DNA from: Paenibacillus sp. HW567
GTDB lineage: Bacteria; Bacillota; Bacilli; Paenibacillales; Paenibacillaceae
Direction: 5' to 3'
DNA: 64,000 nucleotides
Assembly (NCBI RefSeq): GCF_000374185.1
Contig: NZ_KB910518.1
Location: 1,048,546 to 1,112,545 of the forward strand
A program made the translations under genes and the position numbers. Shown here piece by piece: positions 52,529 through 61,318 of this stretch (its first letter is position 1; the number at the start of each line of letters is the position of its first letter). The notes below the pieces were generated by a model. That model did no database searches. It saw only the letters and a list, made by a program, of their open reading frames with translations, and was not told where the DNA came from.

Positions 52529-53937
52529 TTATAAGAACGCTGCGAAACATTGCTGACATGTGCGGGGGAGAGCTGATCTCCCCTGCGGATATGGATACGG
52601 AGATTGCGGGGGTCGTTACCGACTCCCGCAAAATCACGCCTGCCTGCCTGTTCGTTCCGCTGATCGGGGAACATTTCGACGGGCATGATTATGGTGACGC
52701 GTCTTTGGCGGCAGGAGCCGCCGCCACCTTGTGGCAGCGGGACAAAGAGGGAGTGCCTGAAGCCGGCGGAGTCATCCTGGTGGACGACACACTGGCCGCG
52801 CTGCAGCGGCTGGCTTCAGCCTATTTAAGCCAAATTGCTCCACAGGTTGTTGCCGTCACAGGCAGCAACGGTAAGACAACAACCAAGGACATCATTACAG
52901 CCCTGCTGGAGGGACAGTATAGAGTCCACAAAACACAGGGCAATTTCAATAATCACATCGGCTTGCCGCTTACGATTCTCTCGATGAGCGGGGAAACCCA
53001 GATTGCCGTTCTGGAGATGGGGATGAGCTCGCGGGGAGAGATAGCTCATCTCGCTTCCTTGGCTCCGCCTGACGTAGCTGTAATTACCAATGTAGGCGAA
53101 TCACATCTGCTGCAGCTCGGCTCCCGCAAGGAGATTGCCAGAGCGAAGCTGGAAATCGCTGAAGGGCTGAAGCCCGGAGGCCTGCTCATTTATAACGGCG
53201 ACGAGCCGCTGCTTGCCGAAGTCATTGCAGAGCCTGCGTTCCGCGCTCCAGCGGAAATGAAGTCCTTCCGCTTCGGGTTGTCTCCTGACAACGATGATTA
53301 CCCGACGGGAATGATGTCGCATTCGGGAGGAATGACCTTTACGTCCAGCCTTCATCCGGAGCTAGCCTTCTCTCTGCCGCTTCCGGGCCAGCATAATGTC
53401 GTCAACGCTTTGGCTGCGCTTGCAGTTGCACGCCATTACAGCGTGTCAGAGGACAATATCAAGGATGGTTTAAGTAAGCTTAAACTGACCGGCATGCGGA
53501 TCGAAGTGATGCAGGCGGCATCCGGCCTTATTTTGCTGAATGATGCTTATAATGCCAGTCCCACCTCCATGAGAGCAGCAATTGATGTGCTTCAGTCTAT
53601 GAAATGCGGGGGAAGCCGAATCGCTGTGCTGGGGGACATGCTGGAACTTGGGCCGGACGAAGTGCGTTTCCATGCGGAAATCGGCAGCTATTTGAACCCG
53701 GCAGAAACGGATCTGGTGTTTACCTACGGGCCGCTGTCTGCGCATATCGCGGAAGCAGCTTCAGCACAATTTGGGTCTGAGCGGGTGTTTGCTTTTTCAG
53801 ATAAAGGGGAGCTTACATCTGCCTTGATTGGCAAATGCGGCCCCAAGGATGTTGTATTGTTCAAAGCTTCCAGGGGAATGCGCCTGGAGGAAGTGCTGCA
53901 CAGCTTGAATGAGCATTCTCGGGCAGATATAAACTAA
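52525..53937 (+). CDS. murF: UDP-MurNAc-tripeptide-D-Ala-D-Ala ligase MurF
   Basis: A 470-residue Mur ligase that adds D-Ala-D-Ala. P-loop VTGSNGKTTTKD around 111-122, NFNNHIGLPLTIL, VLEMGMSSRGEI and LNDAYNASPTSM are family motifs. TTG start overlaps the murE stop. In B. subtilis murF lies elsewhere (with ddl), while here it is inside the dcw cluster, as in many other bacteria. Confidence 0.96.
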   Translation: MIIRTLRNIADMCGGELISPADMDTEIAGVVTDSRKITPACLFVPLIGEHFDGHDYGDASLAAGAAATLWQRDKEGVPEAGGVILVDDTLAALQRLASAYLSQIAPQVVAVTGSNGKTTTKDIITALLEGQYRVHKTQGNFNNHIGLPLTILSMSGETQIAVLEMGMSSRGEIAHLASLAPPDVAVITNVGESHLLQLGSRKEIARAKLEIAEGLKPGGLLIYNGDEPLLAEVIAEPAFRAPAEMKSFRFGLSPDNDDYPTGMMSHSGGMTFTSSLHPELAFSLPLPGQHNVVNALAALAVARHYSVSEDNIKDGLSKLKLTGMRIEVMQAASGLILLNDAYNASPTSMRAAIDVLQSMKCGGSRIAVLGDMLELGPDEVRFHAEIGSYLNPAETDLVFTYGPLSAHIAEAASAQFGSERVFAFSDKGELTSALIGKCGPKDVVLFKASRGMRLEEVLHSLNEHSRADIN

Positions 53938-53953
53938 TGGAGGGGGTGTACCC

Positions 53954-54919
53954 ATGGATTATCAACTACTTTTGCTGACTATTGCCGTATCCTTTATCCT
54001 TGCGGTCATTGCCGCTCCGCTCTTCATTCCGCTGCTGCGGAGGATGAAATTCGGACAGCAGGTTCGTGATGACGGACCTCAATCTCACTTGAAAAAAGCC
54101 GGAACCCCTACGATGGGCGGAATTATCATCATGGTGGCGTTCACCTTGTCTTTTTTGAAATTTTCTGTAGTGGACTCAGACTTTTATGTTCTATTGGTAG
54201 CTACGCTCGGTTACGGGCTGATCGGCTTCCTGGATGACTATATCAAAATCGTATTCAAACGCTCCCTGGGTCTGACGCCGCGGCAGAAGCTGCTGGGCCA
54301 GCTAGTGGTCGGCGCAGTAATGTGCGGCCTGCTGATCTCCGCCGGTCACAACACCGGCATTAGCATCCCGGGAACCGATCTGAGCTTTGACTGGGGCGGC
54401 TGGTTCTATTATCCGTTTATTATCGTCATGATGATGGCTGTAACAAATGCGGTTAATTTTACCGATGGTGTAGATGGGCTTTTGTCAGGTGTCAGCGCAA
54501 TTGCACTGGCTGCTTTTGCTGTGGTGGCTATGCAGGCTACCTCTATTGCGGCTGGAGTCTGCGCGGCTGCGATGATCGGGGCGGTGCTTGGCTTTCTGGT
54601 CTTTAATGCGCATCCGGCTAAGGTGTTCATGGGCGACTTCGGCTCCTTCGGCATCGGCGGCGCAATCGGAGCCATCGCTATCGTGACCAAAAGCGAGCTG
54701 CTGTTTCTCGTGATCGGCGGGGTATTCGTCGTTGAAATGCTGTCTGTTGTTTTGCAGGTGACCTCTTTCAAGACACGCGGCAAACGCATATTCAGAATGA
54801 GCCCGATTCATCATCACTTTGAGCTTGGCGGCTGGTCGGAATGGCGGGTTGTCGTCTCCTTCTGGGCGGTGAGCCTGGTTCTGGCGGCCGTTGGACTATA
54901 TATCAGCAAGGGGTTGTAA
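53954..54919 (+). CDS. mraY: Phospho-MurNAc-pentapeptide transferase MraY
   Basis: A 321-residue integral membrane enzyme that makes lipid I. DDGPQSHLKKAGTPTMGGI is the N-terminal signature, GFLDDYIKIVFKRSLGLTPR carries the catalytic DD pair, and NAVNFTDGVDGL and the C-terminal SPIHHHFELGGWSE are the other family motifs. About ten membrane segments. GGAGGGGGTGTACCC precedes the ATG. Confidence 0.97.
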   Translation: MDYQLLLLTIAVSFILAVIAAPLFIPLLRRMKFGQQVRDDGPQSHLKKAGTPTMGGIIIMVAFTLSFLKFSVVDSDFYVLLVATLGYGLIGFLDDYIKIVFKRSLGLTPRQKLLGQLVVGAVMCGLLISAGHNTGISIPGTDLSFDWGGWFYYPFIIVMMMAVTNAVNFTDGVDGLLSGVSAIALAAFAVVAMQATSIAAGVCAAAMIGAVLGFLVFNAHPAKVFMGDFGSFGIGGAIGAIAIVTKSELLFLVIGGVFVVEMLSVVLQVTSFKTRGKRIFRMSPIHHHFELGGWSEWRVVVSFWAVSLVLAAVGLYISKGL

Positions 54920-54922
54920 AGA

Positions 54923-56341
54923 ATGAAACATCCGGATGAGTACCGTGGTGAAAAGGTGGTGGTCCTGGGGCTTGCCAAAAGCGGCGTCCAGGTGGCCAAG
55001 GTGCTGCATGAGCGCGGCGCAGTTGTAACGGTCAATGATAAAAAGGAAAGAGATCAAAGTCCCGAAGCTTCCGAACTGGAGTCTTTGGGAATTTCTGTTA
55101 TATGCGGCGGGCATCCCGAGGGGCTGATCCATGAGGGGGTCAGCCTGATGGTCAAAAATCCCGGCATCCCCTATTCGGCAGCGCCTGTAGTGCGGGCGCT
55201 TGAACTGGGCATCGAAGTCGTGACCGAGGTAGAAGTGGCGTATCGTCTCTGCGCGGCACCGATGATCGGAATTACCGGCTCTAACGGGAAGACGACGACG
55301 ACAACCTGGGTAGGCCGTATGCTGGAGGCTGCCGGAATGAAGCCTATTGTTGCCGGCAATATTGGCACACCGCTCTGTCAGGCCGCACAGGAGGCCCACG
55401 AGGACAATTGGATGGTCGTTGAGCTCAGCAGCTTTCAGCTTAAAGGGACGGAAACGTTCCGTCCCAAGGTGGGCTGTCTGCTGAATGTGGCGGAAACCCA
55501 TCTGGATTATCATGGCGGCATGGAGGATTATGTAGCCTCCAAAGCCAAGCTGTTCGCTAATCAGGAGCCAAGCGATACGGCGGTGCTGAACTGGGATGAT
55601 CCGGTCTGCCGGGAGCTGGTGCCTTATATCAAGGCCGGGATTTTGCCTTTTTCGATGACTGAGGAACTGGTTCAGGGGATATTTGTCCGACCGGCCTTTG
55701 TGCCGGGAACCGATGATGACCTGAAGAGGGTTATCGTTTACCGTGATTATACAGAGAGTGAGACGGAAATAGCGCCCGTTGATTCCATCGGCCTGCCGGG
55801 ACGGTTCAATGTGGAGAATGCGCTGGCTGCCTGCGGCATTGCCATCGCCGCCGGGGCTGATCCGGCAGTGCTGGGCGGAGTGCTGGCTTCCTTCCGGGGG
55901 GTGGAGCACCGGCTTGAATATGTGGCCGATCATTCTGGAGCCGCCTATTATAACAATTCCAAGGCTACCAATTCCAAAGCAACGGCCATGGCGCTAGCCT
56001 CCTTCCGGGCGCCGGTTGTGCTGATTGCCGGAGGTTTAGACCGCGGCTCTGACTATATGGAGCTTGTGCCTGTCCTTGGAGGCGTCAAAGCGCTTGTGGC
56101 CCTGGGTCAAACGAAGGACAAGCTTGTTAACGTCGCGCAGCTCGCAGGAGTAAAGAGCATTATCTCCGTCGATACTGGGGAGAGCGCCGCCGCCGTGCTG
56201 CAAGAGGCTGTGCGGGAGGCTTCCGCCTTGGCGGAAGCGGGAGATGTTGTCCTGCTCTCTCCTGCATGTGCCAGTTGGGATATGTTTACATCCTATGAGG
56301 AGCGCGGGCGTATTTTTAAAGAGGCGGTGCATAACCTTTAA
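54923..56341 (+). CDS. murD: UDP-MurNAc-L-alanine:D-glutamate ligase MurD
   Basis: A 472-residue Mur ligase that adds D-Glu. The N-terminal Rossmann-like part is KVVVLGLAKSGVQVAKVL; the P-loop is GITGSNGKTTTTTW (116-129), and HLDYHGGMEDYVASKAK is the carbamylated-Lys region. Begins 3 bp after mraY. A GC-rich hairpin lies immediately after its stop. Confidence 0.96.
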   Translation: MKHPDEYRGEKVVVLGLAKSGVQVAKVLHERGAVVTVNDKKERDQSPEASELESLGISVICGGHPEGLIHEGVSLMVKNPGIPYSAAPVVRALELGIEVVTEVEVAYRLCAAPMIGITGSNGKTTTTTWVGRMLEAAGMKPIVAGNIGTPLCQAAQEAHEDNWMVVELSSFQLKGTETFRPKVGCLLNVAETHLDYHGGMEDYVASKAKLFANQEPSDTAVLNWDDPVCRELVPYIKAGILPFSMTEELVQGIFVRPAFVPGTDDDLKRVIVYRDYTESETEIAPVDSIGLPGRFNVENALAACGIAIAAGADPAVLGGVLASFRGVEHRLEYVADHSGAAYYNNSKATNSKATAMALASFRAPVVLIAGGLDRGSDYMELVPVLGGVKALVALGQTKDKLVNVAQLAGVKSIISVDTGESAAAVLQEAVREASALAEAGDVVLLSPACASWDMFTSYEERGRIFKEAVHNL

Positions 56342-56366
56342 GTAGGGGGGTGGATAAGCCCCTACT
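56341..56366 (+). other. Hairpin between murD and spoVE
   Basis: AGTAGGGG (56341-56348) and CCCCTACT (56359-56366) form a perfect 8-bp stem that overlaps the murD stop codon region. There is no T run; it is probably an RNA-processing or mRNA-stability structure rather than a terminator. Confidence 0.5.
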
Positions 56367-56390
56367 ACGGATGCAAGAGGTGTGCTCCTG

Positions 56391-57488
56391 ATGAATAAAT
56401 CCCGTCATGCGCCCGATATCTGGATACTGGCGGCCATACTCTCCCTGCTGGCCATCGGTATGGTGATGGTATACAGCGCCGGGTCCGTTCTGGGCTTCCG
56501 CAATTATGGAGATTCGTTTTATTTTGTCAAAAGGCAACTGCTGTTCGCGGGACTCGGGCTGGGAGCAATGTTCGTCACCGCGAACACCGACTATCTGGTG
56601 CTGAAGAAATTCGCCAGACCGGCCCTGATTGTCTGCTTCATCCTGCTTGTTCTGGTGCTGATTCCCGGAATCGGCGTTGTACGCGGCGGGGCGCGCAGTT
56701 GGCTGGGGATCAGTTCCTTCGGGATTCAGCCCTCAGAGTTCATGAAGATGGGGATGATTCTTTTTCTGGCTAACTGGCTTGGAAAAGACGATTATGACAT
56801 CTCCACCTTCACACGCGGACTGTTCCCGCCGCTGGCGCTGATCAGCTCCGCATTTGCGCTCATTATGCTCCAGCCGGATCTCGGCACAGGCACCGTAATG
56901 TTCGGCGCTGCCTTGATGATGGTTTATACAGCGGGGGCAAGGATGAAGCATTTGCTCTCTCTTGGCGCGCTGGGAGTCGTTGGCTTCGCCGGTCTCGTCG
57001 CTGCTGCGCCTTACCGGCTTCAGCGGATCACCGCATTTCTTGATCCCTGGTCTGATCCGCTGGGGGCGGGCTACCAGATTATCCAGTCGCTATACGCGAT
57101 TGGTCCCGGCGGGCTTGGCGGGCTGGGGCTTGGCATGAGCCGGCAAAAGTACAGCTATGTGCCTGAGCCGCAGACCGATTTTATTTTTTCCATCCTGGCG
57201 GAGGAGCTGGGGTTCATCGGCGGGCTGATTGTGCTGGTCCTGTTTCTGATTCTGATCTGGCGCGGCATGAAGGTGGCGATGAGCCTGCCTGACCGCTTTG
57301 GCAGCTATCTGGCAGTCGGGATCGTCTGTATGGTGGCCGTTCAGGTCATCATCAACATCGGCGTTGTCATCGGTCTCATGCCGGTCACCGGCATTACGCT
57401 TCCGCTGATCAGCTACGGGGGCTCATCGCTGACACTGATGCTCACCGCACTTGGAATTTTACTTAATTTATCCCGTTATGCGAGGTGA
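56391..57488 (+). CDS. spoVE: SEDS family peptidoglycan polymerase (SpoVE/FtsW)
   Basis: A 365-residue multi-pass membrane protein. SEDS family features: VYSAGSVLGFRNYGD near the N-terminus, RGGARSWLGI, and the C-terminal MPVTGITLPLISYGGSSL. Between murD and murG it stands at the position of spoVE in B. subtilis, which works with SpoVD to build the spore cortex. From sequence alone it could equally be FtsW; position and the spoVD gene favour SpoVE. AAGAGGTG precedes ATG 56391. Confidence 0.85.
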   Translation: MNKSRHAPDIWILAAILSLLAIGMVMVYSAGSVLGFRNYGDSFYFVKRQLLFAGLGLGAMFVTANTDYLVLKKFARPALIVCFILLVLVLIPGIGVVRGGARSWLGISSFGIQPSEFMKMGMILFLANWLGKDDYDISTFTRGLFPPLALISSAFALIMLQPDLGTGTVMFGAALMMVYTAGARMKHLLSLGALGVVGFAGLVAAAPYRLQRITAFLDPWSDPLGAGYQIIQSLYAIGPGGLGGLGLGMSRQKYSYVPEPQTDFIFSILAEELGFIGGLIVLVLFLILIWRGMKVAMSLPDRFGSYLAVGIVCMVAVQVIINIGVVIGLMPVTGITLPLISYGGSSLTLMLTALGILLNLSRYAR

Positions 57489-57493
57489 AAGAC

Positions 57494-58612
57494 ATGCGTA
57501 TCGTATTAAGCGGCGGCGGTACAGGCGGACATATCTATCCCGCCGTCGCCGTCGCCAGGCAGCTTGAGGCTGAAGAAGAGAACTCGTCCTTTTTGTATAT
57601 TGGCGGGAAGCGGGGGCTGGAGAGCAAGCTGGTACCCCAGGAGAATCTCCCGTTCAAATCAATAGATATCACCGGCTTCCGCCGCAAGCTTTCAATCGAC
57701 AATGTGAAGACCGTGATGCGTTTTCTGAAGGGGGTGAAAGCCTCCAAGGAGATGCTGAGGGAGTTTAAACCGGATGTTGTGATCGGCACCGGAGGATACG
57801 TATGCGGGCCTGTGGTGTATGCGGCCTCCAAGCTGGGCATTCCCACGCTCATTCATGAGCAGAATGCGATTCCGGGGCTGACGAACCGATTTCTCAGCCG
57901 TTATGCCGACACGGTTGCCGTAAGCTTCGAAGGAACGGAATCGGCTTTTCCCGGAGGAAAAAATGTGATCTATACCGGCAATCCCCGGGCGACCACCGTA
58001 ACCACCGCCAATCCGCAGCGCGGCTTTGCTTCCCTGGGCATTCCAGAGGGCAGTACGGTTGTGCTGATGGTTGGCGGCAGTGGTGGAGCAAGAGCGATTA
58101 ACCAGGCAATGATCGAAATGGCCCCGCTTGTGGTTAAAGGGAATAGTGTCCACTATGTGTATGTAACCGGTGAGTCCTATTTCGAAGAAACCCGCAAGGC
58201 TCTTCGGCAGAAGCTGGGCGGCGTGCCGAACTGGCTGCACCTTCTCCCATATGTTCACAATATGCCCGAGGTGCTGGCTTGTACCTCCCTTATTGTGAAC
58301 CGGGCAGGCGCTTCTTTTCTGGCTGAGATTACAGCGCTGGGAATTCCCTCTATTCTTATTCCGTCCCCTAACGTGACAAACAATCACCAGGAGGCAAATG
58401 CAAGACAACTGGAGCGCGAAGGTGCGGCTGCAGTGCTGCTTGAGAAGGACTTGAACGGCCAGTCTCTTATGGAGGCGGTCCAGAAGATTATCGGTGCAGA
58501 GTCTGTACGCTCTCAAATGTCGGAAGCCTCCCGGCGCCTCGGCAAAAGAGACGCTGCTGCACTAGTCGTCACCGAGCTGCGCAGACTGGCGGCCCAGAAG
58601 AAGCGGTCTTAA
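57494..58612 (+). CDS. murG: UDP-GlcNAc:lipid I N-acetylglucosaminyltransferase MurG
   Basis: A 372-residue GT-B glycosyltransferase that turns lipid I into lipid II at the inner face of the membrane. SGGGTGGHIYPAVAVA (N-terminal Gly-rich loop), HEQNAIPGLTNRFLSRYA and VGGSGGARAINQ are the typical motifs; NRAGASFLAEI contacts UDP-GlcNAc. GAGGTGAAAGAC precedes the ATG at 57494. A GTG at 57485, overlapping the preceding stop, would add three residues. Confidence 0.96.
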   Translation: MRIVLSGGGTGGHIYPAVAVARQLEAEEENSSFLYIGGKRGLESKLVPQENLPFKSIDITGFRRKLSIDNVKTVMRFLKGVKASKEMLREFKPDVVIGTGGYVCGPVVYAASKLGIPTLIHEQNAIPGLTNRFLSRYADTVAVSFEGTESAFPGGKNVIYTGNPRATTVTTANPQRGFASLGIPEGSTVVLMVGGSGGARAINQAMIEMAPLVVKGNSVHYVYVTGESYFEETRKALRQKLGGVPNWLHLLPYVHNMPEVLACTSLIVNRAGASFLAEITALGIPSILIPSPNVTNNHQEANARQLEREGAAAVLLEKDLNGQSLMEAVQKIIGAESVRSQMSEASRRLGKRDAAALVVTELRRLAAQKKRS

Positions 58613-58865
58613 CCACTCCTATTGGCCCCGTATGGCCAGTTATAAATATTATTGCACATGGGTGCTGAAGGCTGTTGCCGGTTGCCTGACCTTCATTGTC
58701 ACACACCCGAGGCTACGAACATAGGATAATCCTATAATCGTGACAATCACCCAGAGCACTTTCGGACTGTGAAATGCGGGGCAGGAAAGCTCTTACAGGC
58801 ATTTTGCTAATCCCCGTATGGAAAGTGCCCGGTGGTGGGTGAGCGGTAATCTCGGAGGTGATACA

Positions 58866-60149
58866 TTGGACAAATTGGTGATTGAGGGTGGAAGTCCCCT
58901 GTCAGGCACCATACGTATCCATGGAGCAAAAAATGCGGCACTGCCGATTCTGGCGGCTAGCCTGCTGGCCGAAGGAGTTCACTCACTGCATAATGTGCCG
59001 GAGCTGCTGGACATCGAAACCATGCTGAATATTCTGGAACGGCTGGGGTGCAGGGGAGTGCATGCTGAAGGGACGGTAACGTTAGATACTTCGGCTGCCT
59101 TTACCTCCCATGTTCCTGAGGATTTGATGCGGCAGATGAGATCCTCCATTTTTCTGATGGGACCGTTGCTGTCCAGATTTGGAGAGGTGACGATTTATCA
59201 GCCGGGAGGCTGCGCAATCGGGGAACGCAAAATTGACCTGCATTTGCAGGGGCTGAGGCTGCTTGGCGCGGAAATCGAGGAATCGGGCGGGCAGATTTCC
59301 TGCCGGGCCGAAAGGCTGATCGGCAACGATATTCATCTCGATTATCCGAGCGTAGGAGCAACGGAGAATATCATGATGGCCGCTGCCATGGCGGAAGGCA
59401 CCACTACGATATCCGGAGCGGCCAGAGAACCGGAAATCCAGGATTTGCAGAACTATCTGAACCAGATGGGTGCTCAGATCATCGGTGCGGGCACCGATAC
59501 CATTACGATTCAAGGCGTCAAGAAGCTCTCCCCCTGTACGTACGAGGTCATTCCCGACCGGATTGTAGCCGGAACAGTAATGATCGCCGCAGCAGCTACA
59601 AGGGGAAGTGTGACATTGACCCATACTAATGCCGGGCATTTATCCTCGCTCATTCATGTGCTGAGGCGGGCTGGTGTTCAAATCACAGTTTGCAATGATA
59701 TAATTAATATTAGCTGCATGGGTCGTCCCCGTGCGGTGGAGAGGATTGTAACCTCACCCTACCCGTCTTTTCCCACGGATCTGCAATCTCAGATTATGGT
59801 TCTGCTGTCACTGGCCGATGGATTCAGCGTGATCAAAGAAACGGTGTTTGAGGGCCGGTTCAAGCATGTGGAGGAGATGGCACGGATGGGTGCCGATATC
59901 TCCATAGACCTTAACCGTGCGTTTATCCGCGGAGTGCAAAGGCTGTACGGTGCCACGGTGGAAGCTACCGACCTGCGGGCGGGGGCTGCCCTGGTGATCG
60001 CCGGTCTCGCGGCTCAAGGCACTACGATTGTTGAGCAGGCGCACCATATTGACCGCGGATATGACGGCATTGAGAAGCTGTTCCAGAAGCTTGGCGCACA
60101 CATTACACGCAAAATACCTGTGCCGGGTCCGTTAGATTTGGCCAATTAA
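58866..60149 (+). CDS. murA: UDP-GlcNAc 1-carboxyvinyltransferase MurA
   Basis: A 427-residue enolpyruvyl transferase, first committed step of peptidoglycan synthesis. K22 (GAKNAALP) and the fosfomycin-target Cys C116 (PGGCAIGERKIDLHLQG) are present, so it should be fosfomycin sensitive. TTG start behind CGGAGGTGATACA; the frame is open to 58818. It occupies the place of murB in the B. subtilis dcw cluster. Its 250-bp upstream region (58613-58865) contains AGGATAATCCT and TTGTCAC...GTGACAA inverted repeats and may hold a promoter. Confidence 0.96.
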   Translation: MDKLVIEGGSPLSGTIRIHGAKNAALPILAASLLAEGVHSLHNVPELLDIETMLNILERLGCRGVHAEGTVTLDTSAAFTSHVPEDLMRQMRSSIFLMGPLLSRFGEVTIYQPGGCAIGERKIDLHLQGLRLLGAEIEESGGQISCRAERLIGNDIHLDYPSVGATENIMMAAAMAEGTTTISGAAREPEIQDLQNYLNQMGAQIIGAGTDTITIQGVKKLSPCTYEVIPDRIVAGTVMIAAAATRGSVTLTHTNAGHLSSLIHVLRRAGVQITVCNDIINISCMGRPRAVERIVTSPYPSFPTDLQSQIMVLLSLADGFSVIKETVFEGRFKHVEEMARMGADISIDLNRAFIRGVQRLYGATVEATDLRAGAALVIAGLAAQGTTIVEQAHHIDRGYDGIEKLFQKLGAHITRKIPVPGPLDLAN

Positions 60150-60153
60150 AGCT

Positions 60154-60192
60154 CCCTGTCTCCTTCGGCTTATGTGAGGGGAGGAGACAGGG
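60154..60192 (+). other. Hairpin between murA and divIB
   Basis: CCCTGTCTCC (60154-60163) pairs with GGAGACAGGG (60183-60192), perfect 10-bp stem. A T-poor sequence follows (CCTTATTA), so it is at best a weak terminator or an mRNA-processing structure. Confidence 0.55.
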
Positions 60193-60213
60193 CCTTATTA
60201 CGGAGATATGAGA

Positions 60214-60978
60214 ATGCCTAAAACCCGTTTACCTCTTCTTAAAGAGGACAAGCCACCTAAGAAAGTGAGCCGCAAAATCACAATCATCCTGCTGCTGCTG
60301 TTCATTGCGCTGCTGGCTGTGATATTTTTCCGCTCGTCCGTCAGCCGCATTACTGAAATTCATTTCCAAGGCGGCAAATATACCACCCGGGAGGAGCTGC
60401 TGTCTCAGAGCGGCCTTTCAATTGGAGGACAGTTTTTTGCCGTCTCCAAGACATCTGTGAAGGACTCCCTGGAAAAGCTTAAGACGATACAGGATGTAAG
60501 CGTACAGAAGAAATTTCCCGGAGTTGTCACGATAAGCATTGATGAGTATCCTGCCGTCGCTTACGAATTGGACCAGGGAGGTACGCTTAAGGCGATTCTC
60601 TCCAGCGGAGCCGCTGTATCCGTAAATGACACCGGAATTGCCGTGGAAAAGCCAATCTTGACCAACTGGAAAGACTCCGACCCGTATAAGGCCAAGCTGT
60701 GCCAGGCGCTCGCCCTCATTCCAAATGAGCTTACCAGTGACATCTCTGAAATTGTTCCATCGCCGACGCTGTCTTTTCCAGACCGGATTAAGCTGTACAC
60801 ACGTTCGCATTTTGAAGTCATAACGGCAATATCCCTGCTTAAGGATAAGGTGGAATATTTGAATAAGGTCATAGAGACGGAAGAGCCCGGTCTGATCAAG
60901 ATGCTTGAAGCAGATTCGTATGTTCCTTTTCAGGCTGCACCGGCTGCTAATGAAGAGAATGCAGACACACTAGAGTAA
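60214..60978 (+). CDS. divIB: Cell division protein DivIB/FtsQ
   Basis: A 254-residue bitopic division protein. Cytoplasmic basic N-terminus, one transmembrane helix (ITIILLLLFIALLAVIFF), then a POTRA domain (ITEIHFQGGKYTTREELL) and the FtsQ/DivIB beta domain. It forms a complex with FtsL and DivIC. ATG 60214 lies at good distance from CGGAG; ATG 60208 is too close. It is followed by a 340-bp gap before ftsA. Confidence 0.93.
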   Translation: MPKTRLPLLKEDKPPKKVSRKITIILLLLFIALLAVIFFRSSVSRITEIHFQGGKYTTREELLSQSGLSIGGQFFAVSKTSVKDSLEKLKTIQDVSVQKKFPGVVTISIDEYPAVAYELDQGGTLKAILSSGAAVSVNDTGIAVEKPILTNWKDSDPYKAKLCQALALIPNELTSDISEIVPSPTLSFPDRIKLYTRSHFEVITAISLLKDKVEYLNKVIETEEPGLIKMLEADSYVPFQAAPAANEENADTLE

Positions 60979-61318
60979 ATAGTCCCTACTATTAGGACCA
61001 AAAAAATGCTACAATCGGATTTACGGGCAATAAGCACTATCCCTCTTTTTTCTCCGGATTTTTTGAAGTGAATTCATAAATTTGGGTATCATTTCTTTAT
61101 TATATATATATTTCTTGCTAAAAACGCTGATTTTACAGATTCTAGTAAGCATCTATGTATATGCGGAATGCTTGTCATATTATTCCACTCAAAAAATTTG
61201 TAGAAAAAAGAGGGAAAGGATTAGGTATGTTGAATATGTACAGAGATGTTTCCCGGGACCGGGAACGAGCAATTTTATTACATTTTTATTTTGATTATAA
61301 CAGGAGGTGCCATAGAGC
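60979..61318 (+). promoter_or_regulatory. Leader region of ftsAZ with candidate promoter
   Basis: This 340-bp gap has no coding frame I trust. TTGAAG (61063-61068) and TATCAT (61087-61092) with 18 bp between form a possible SigA promoter. A run of TATATATATA follows near 61100. CCCGG-GA-CCGGG (61252-61263), flanked by GTT/AAC, makes a hairpin close to ftsA. No clear sigma H site was found, though B. subtilis ftsAZ has one. Confidence 0.4.
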
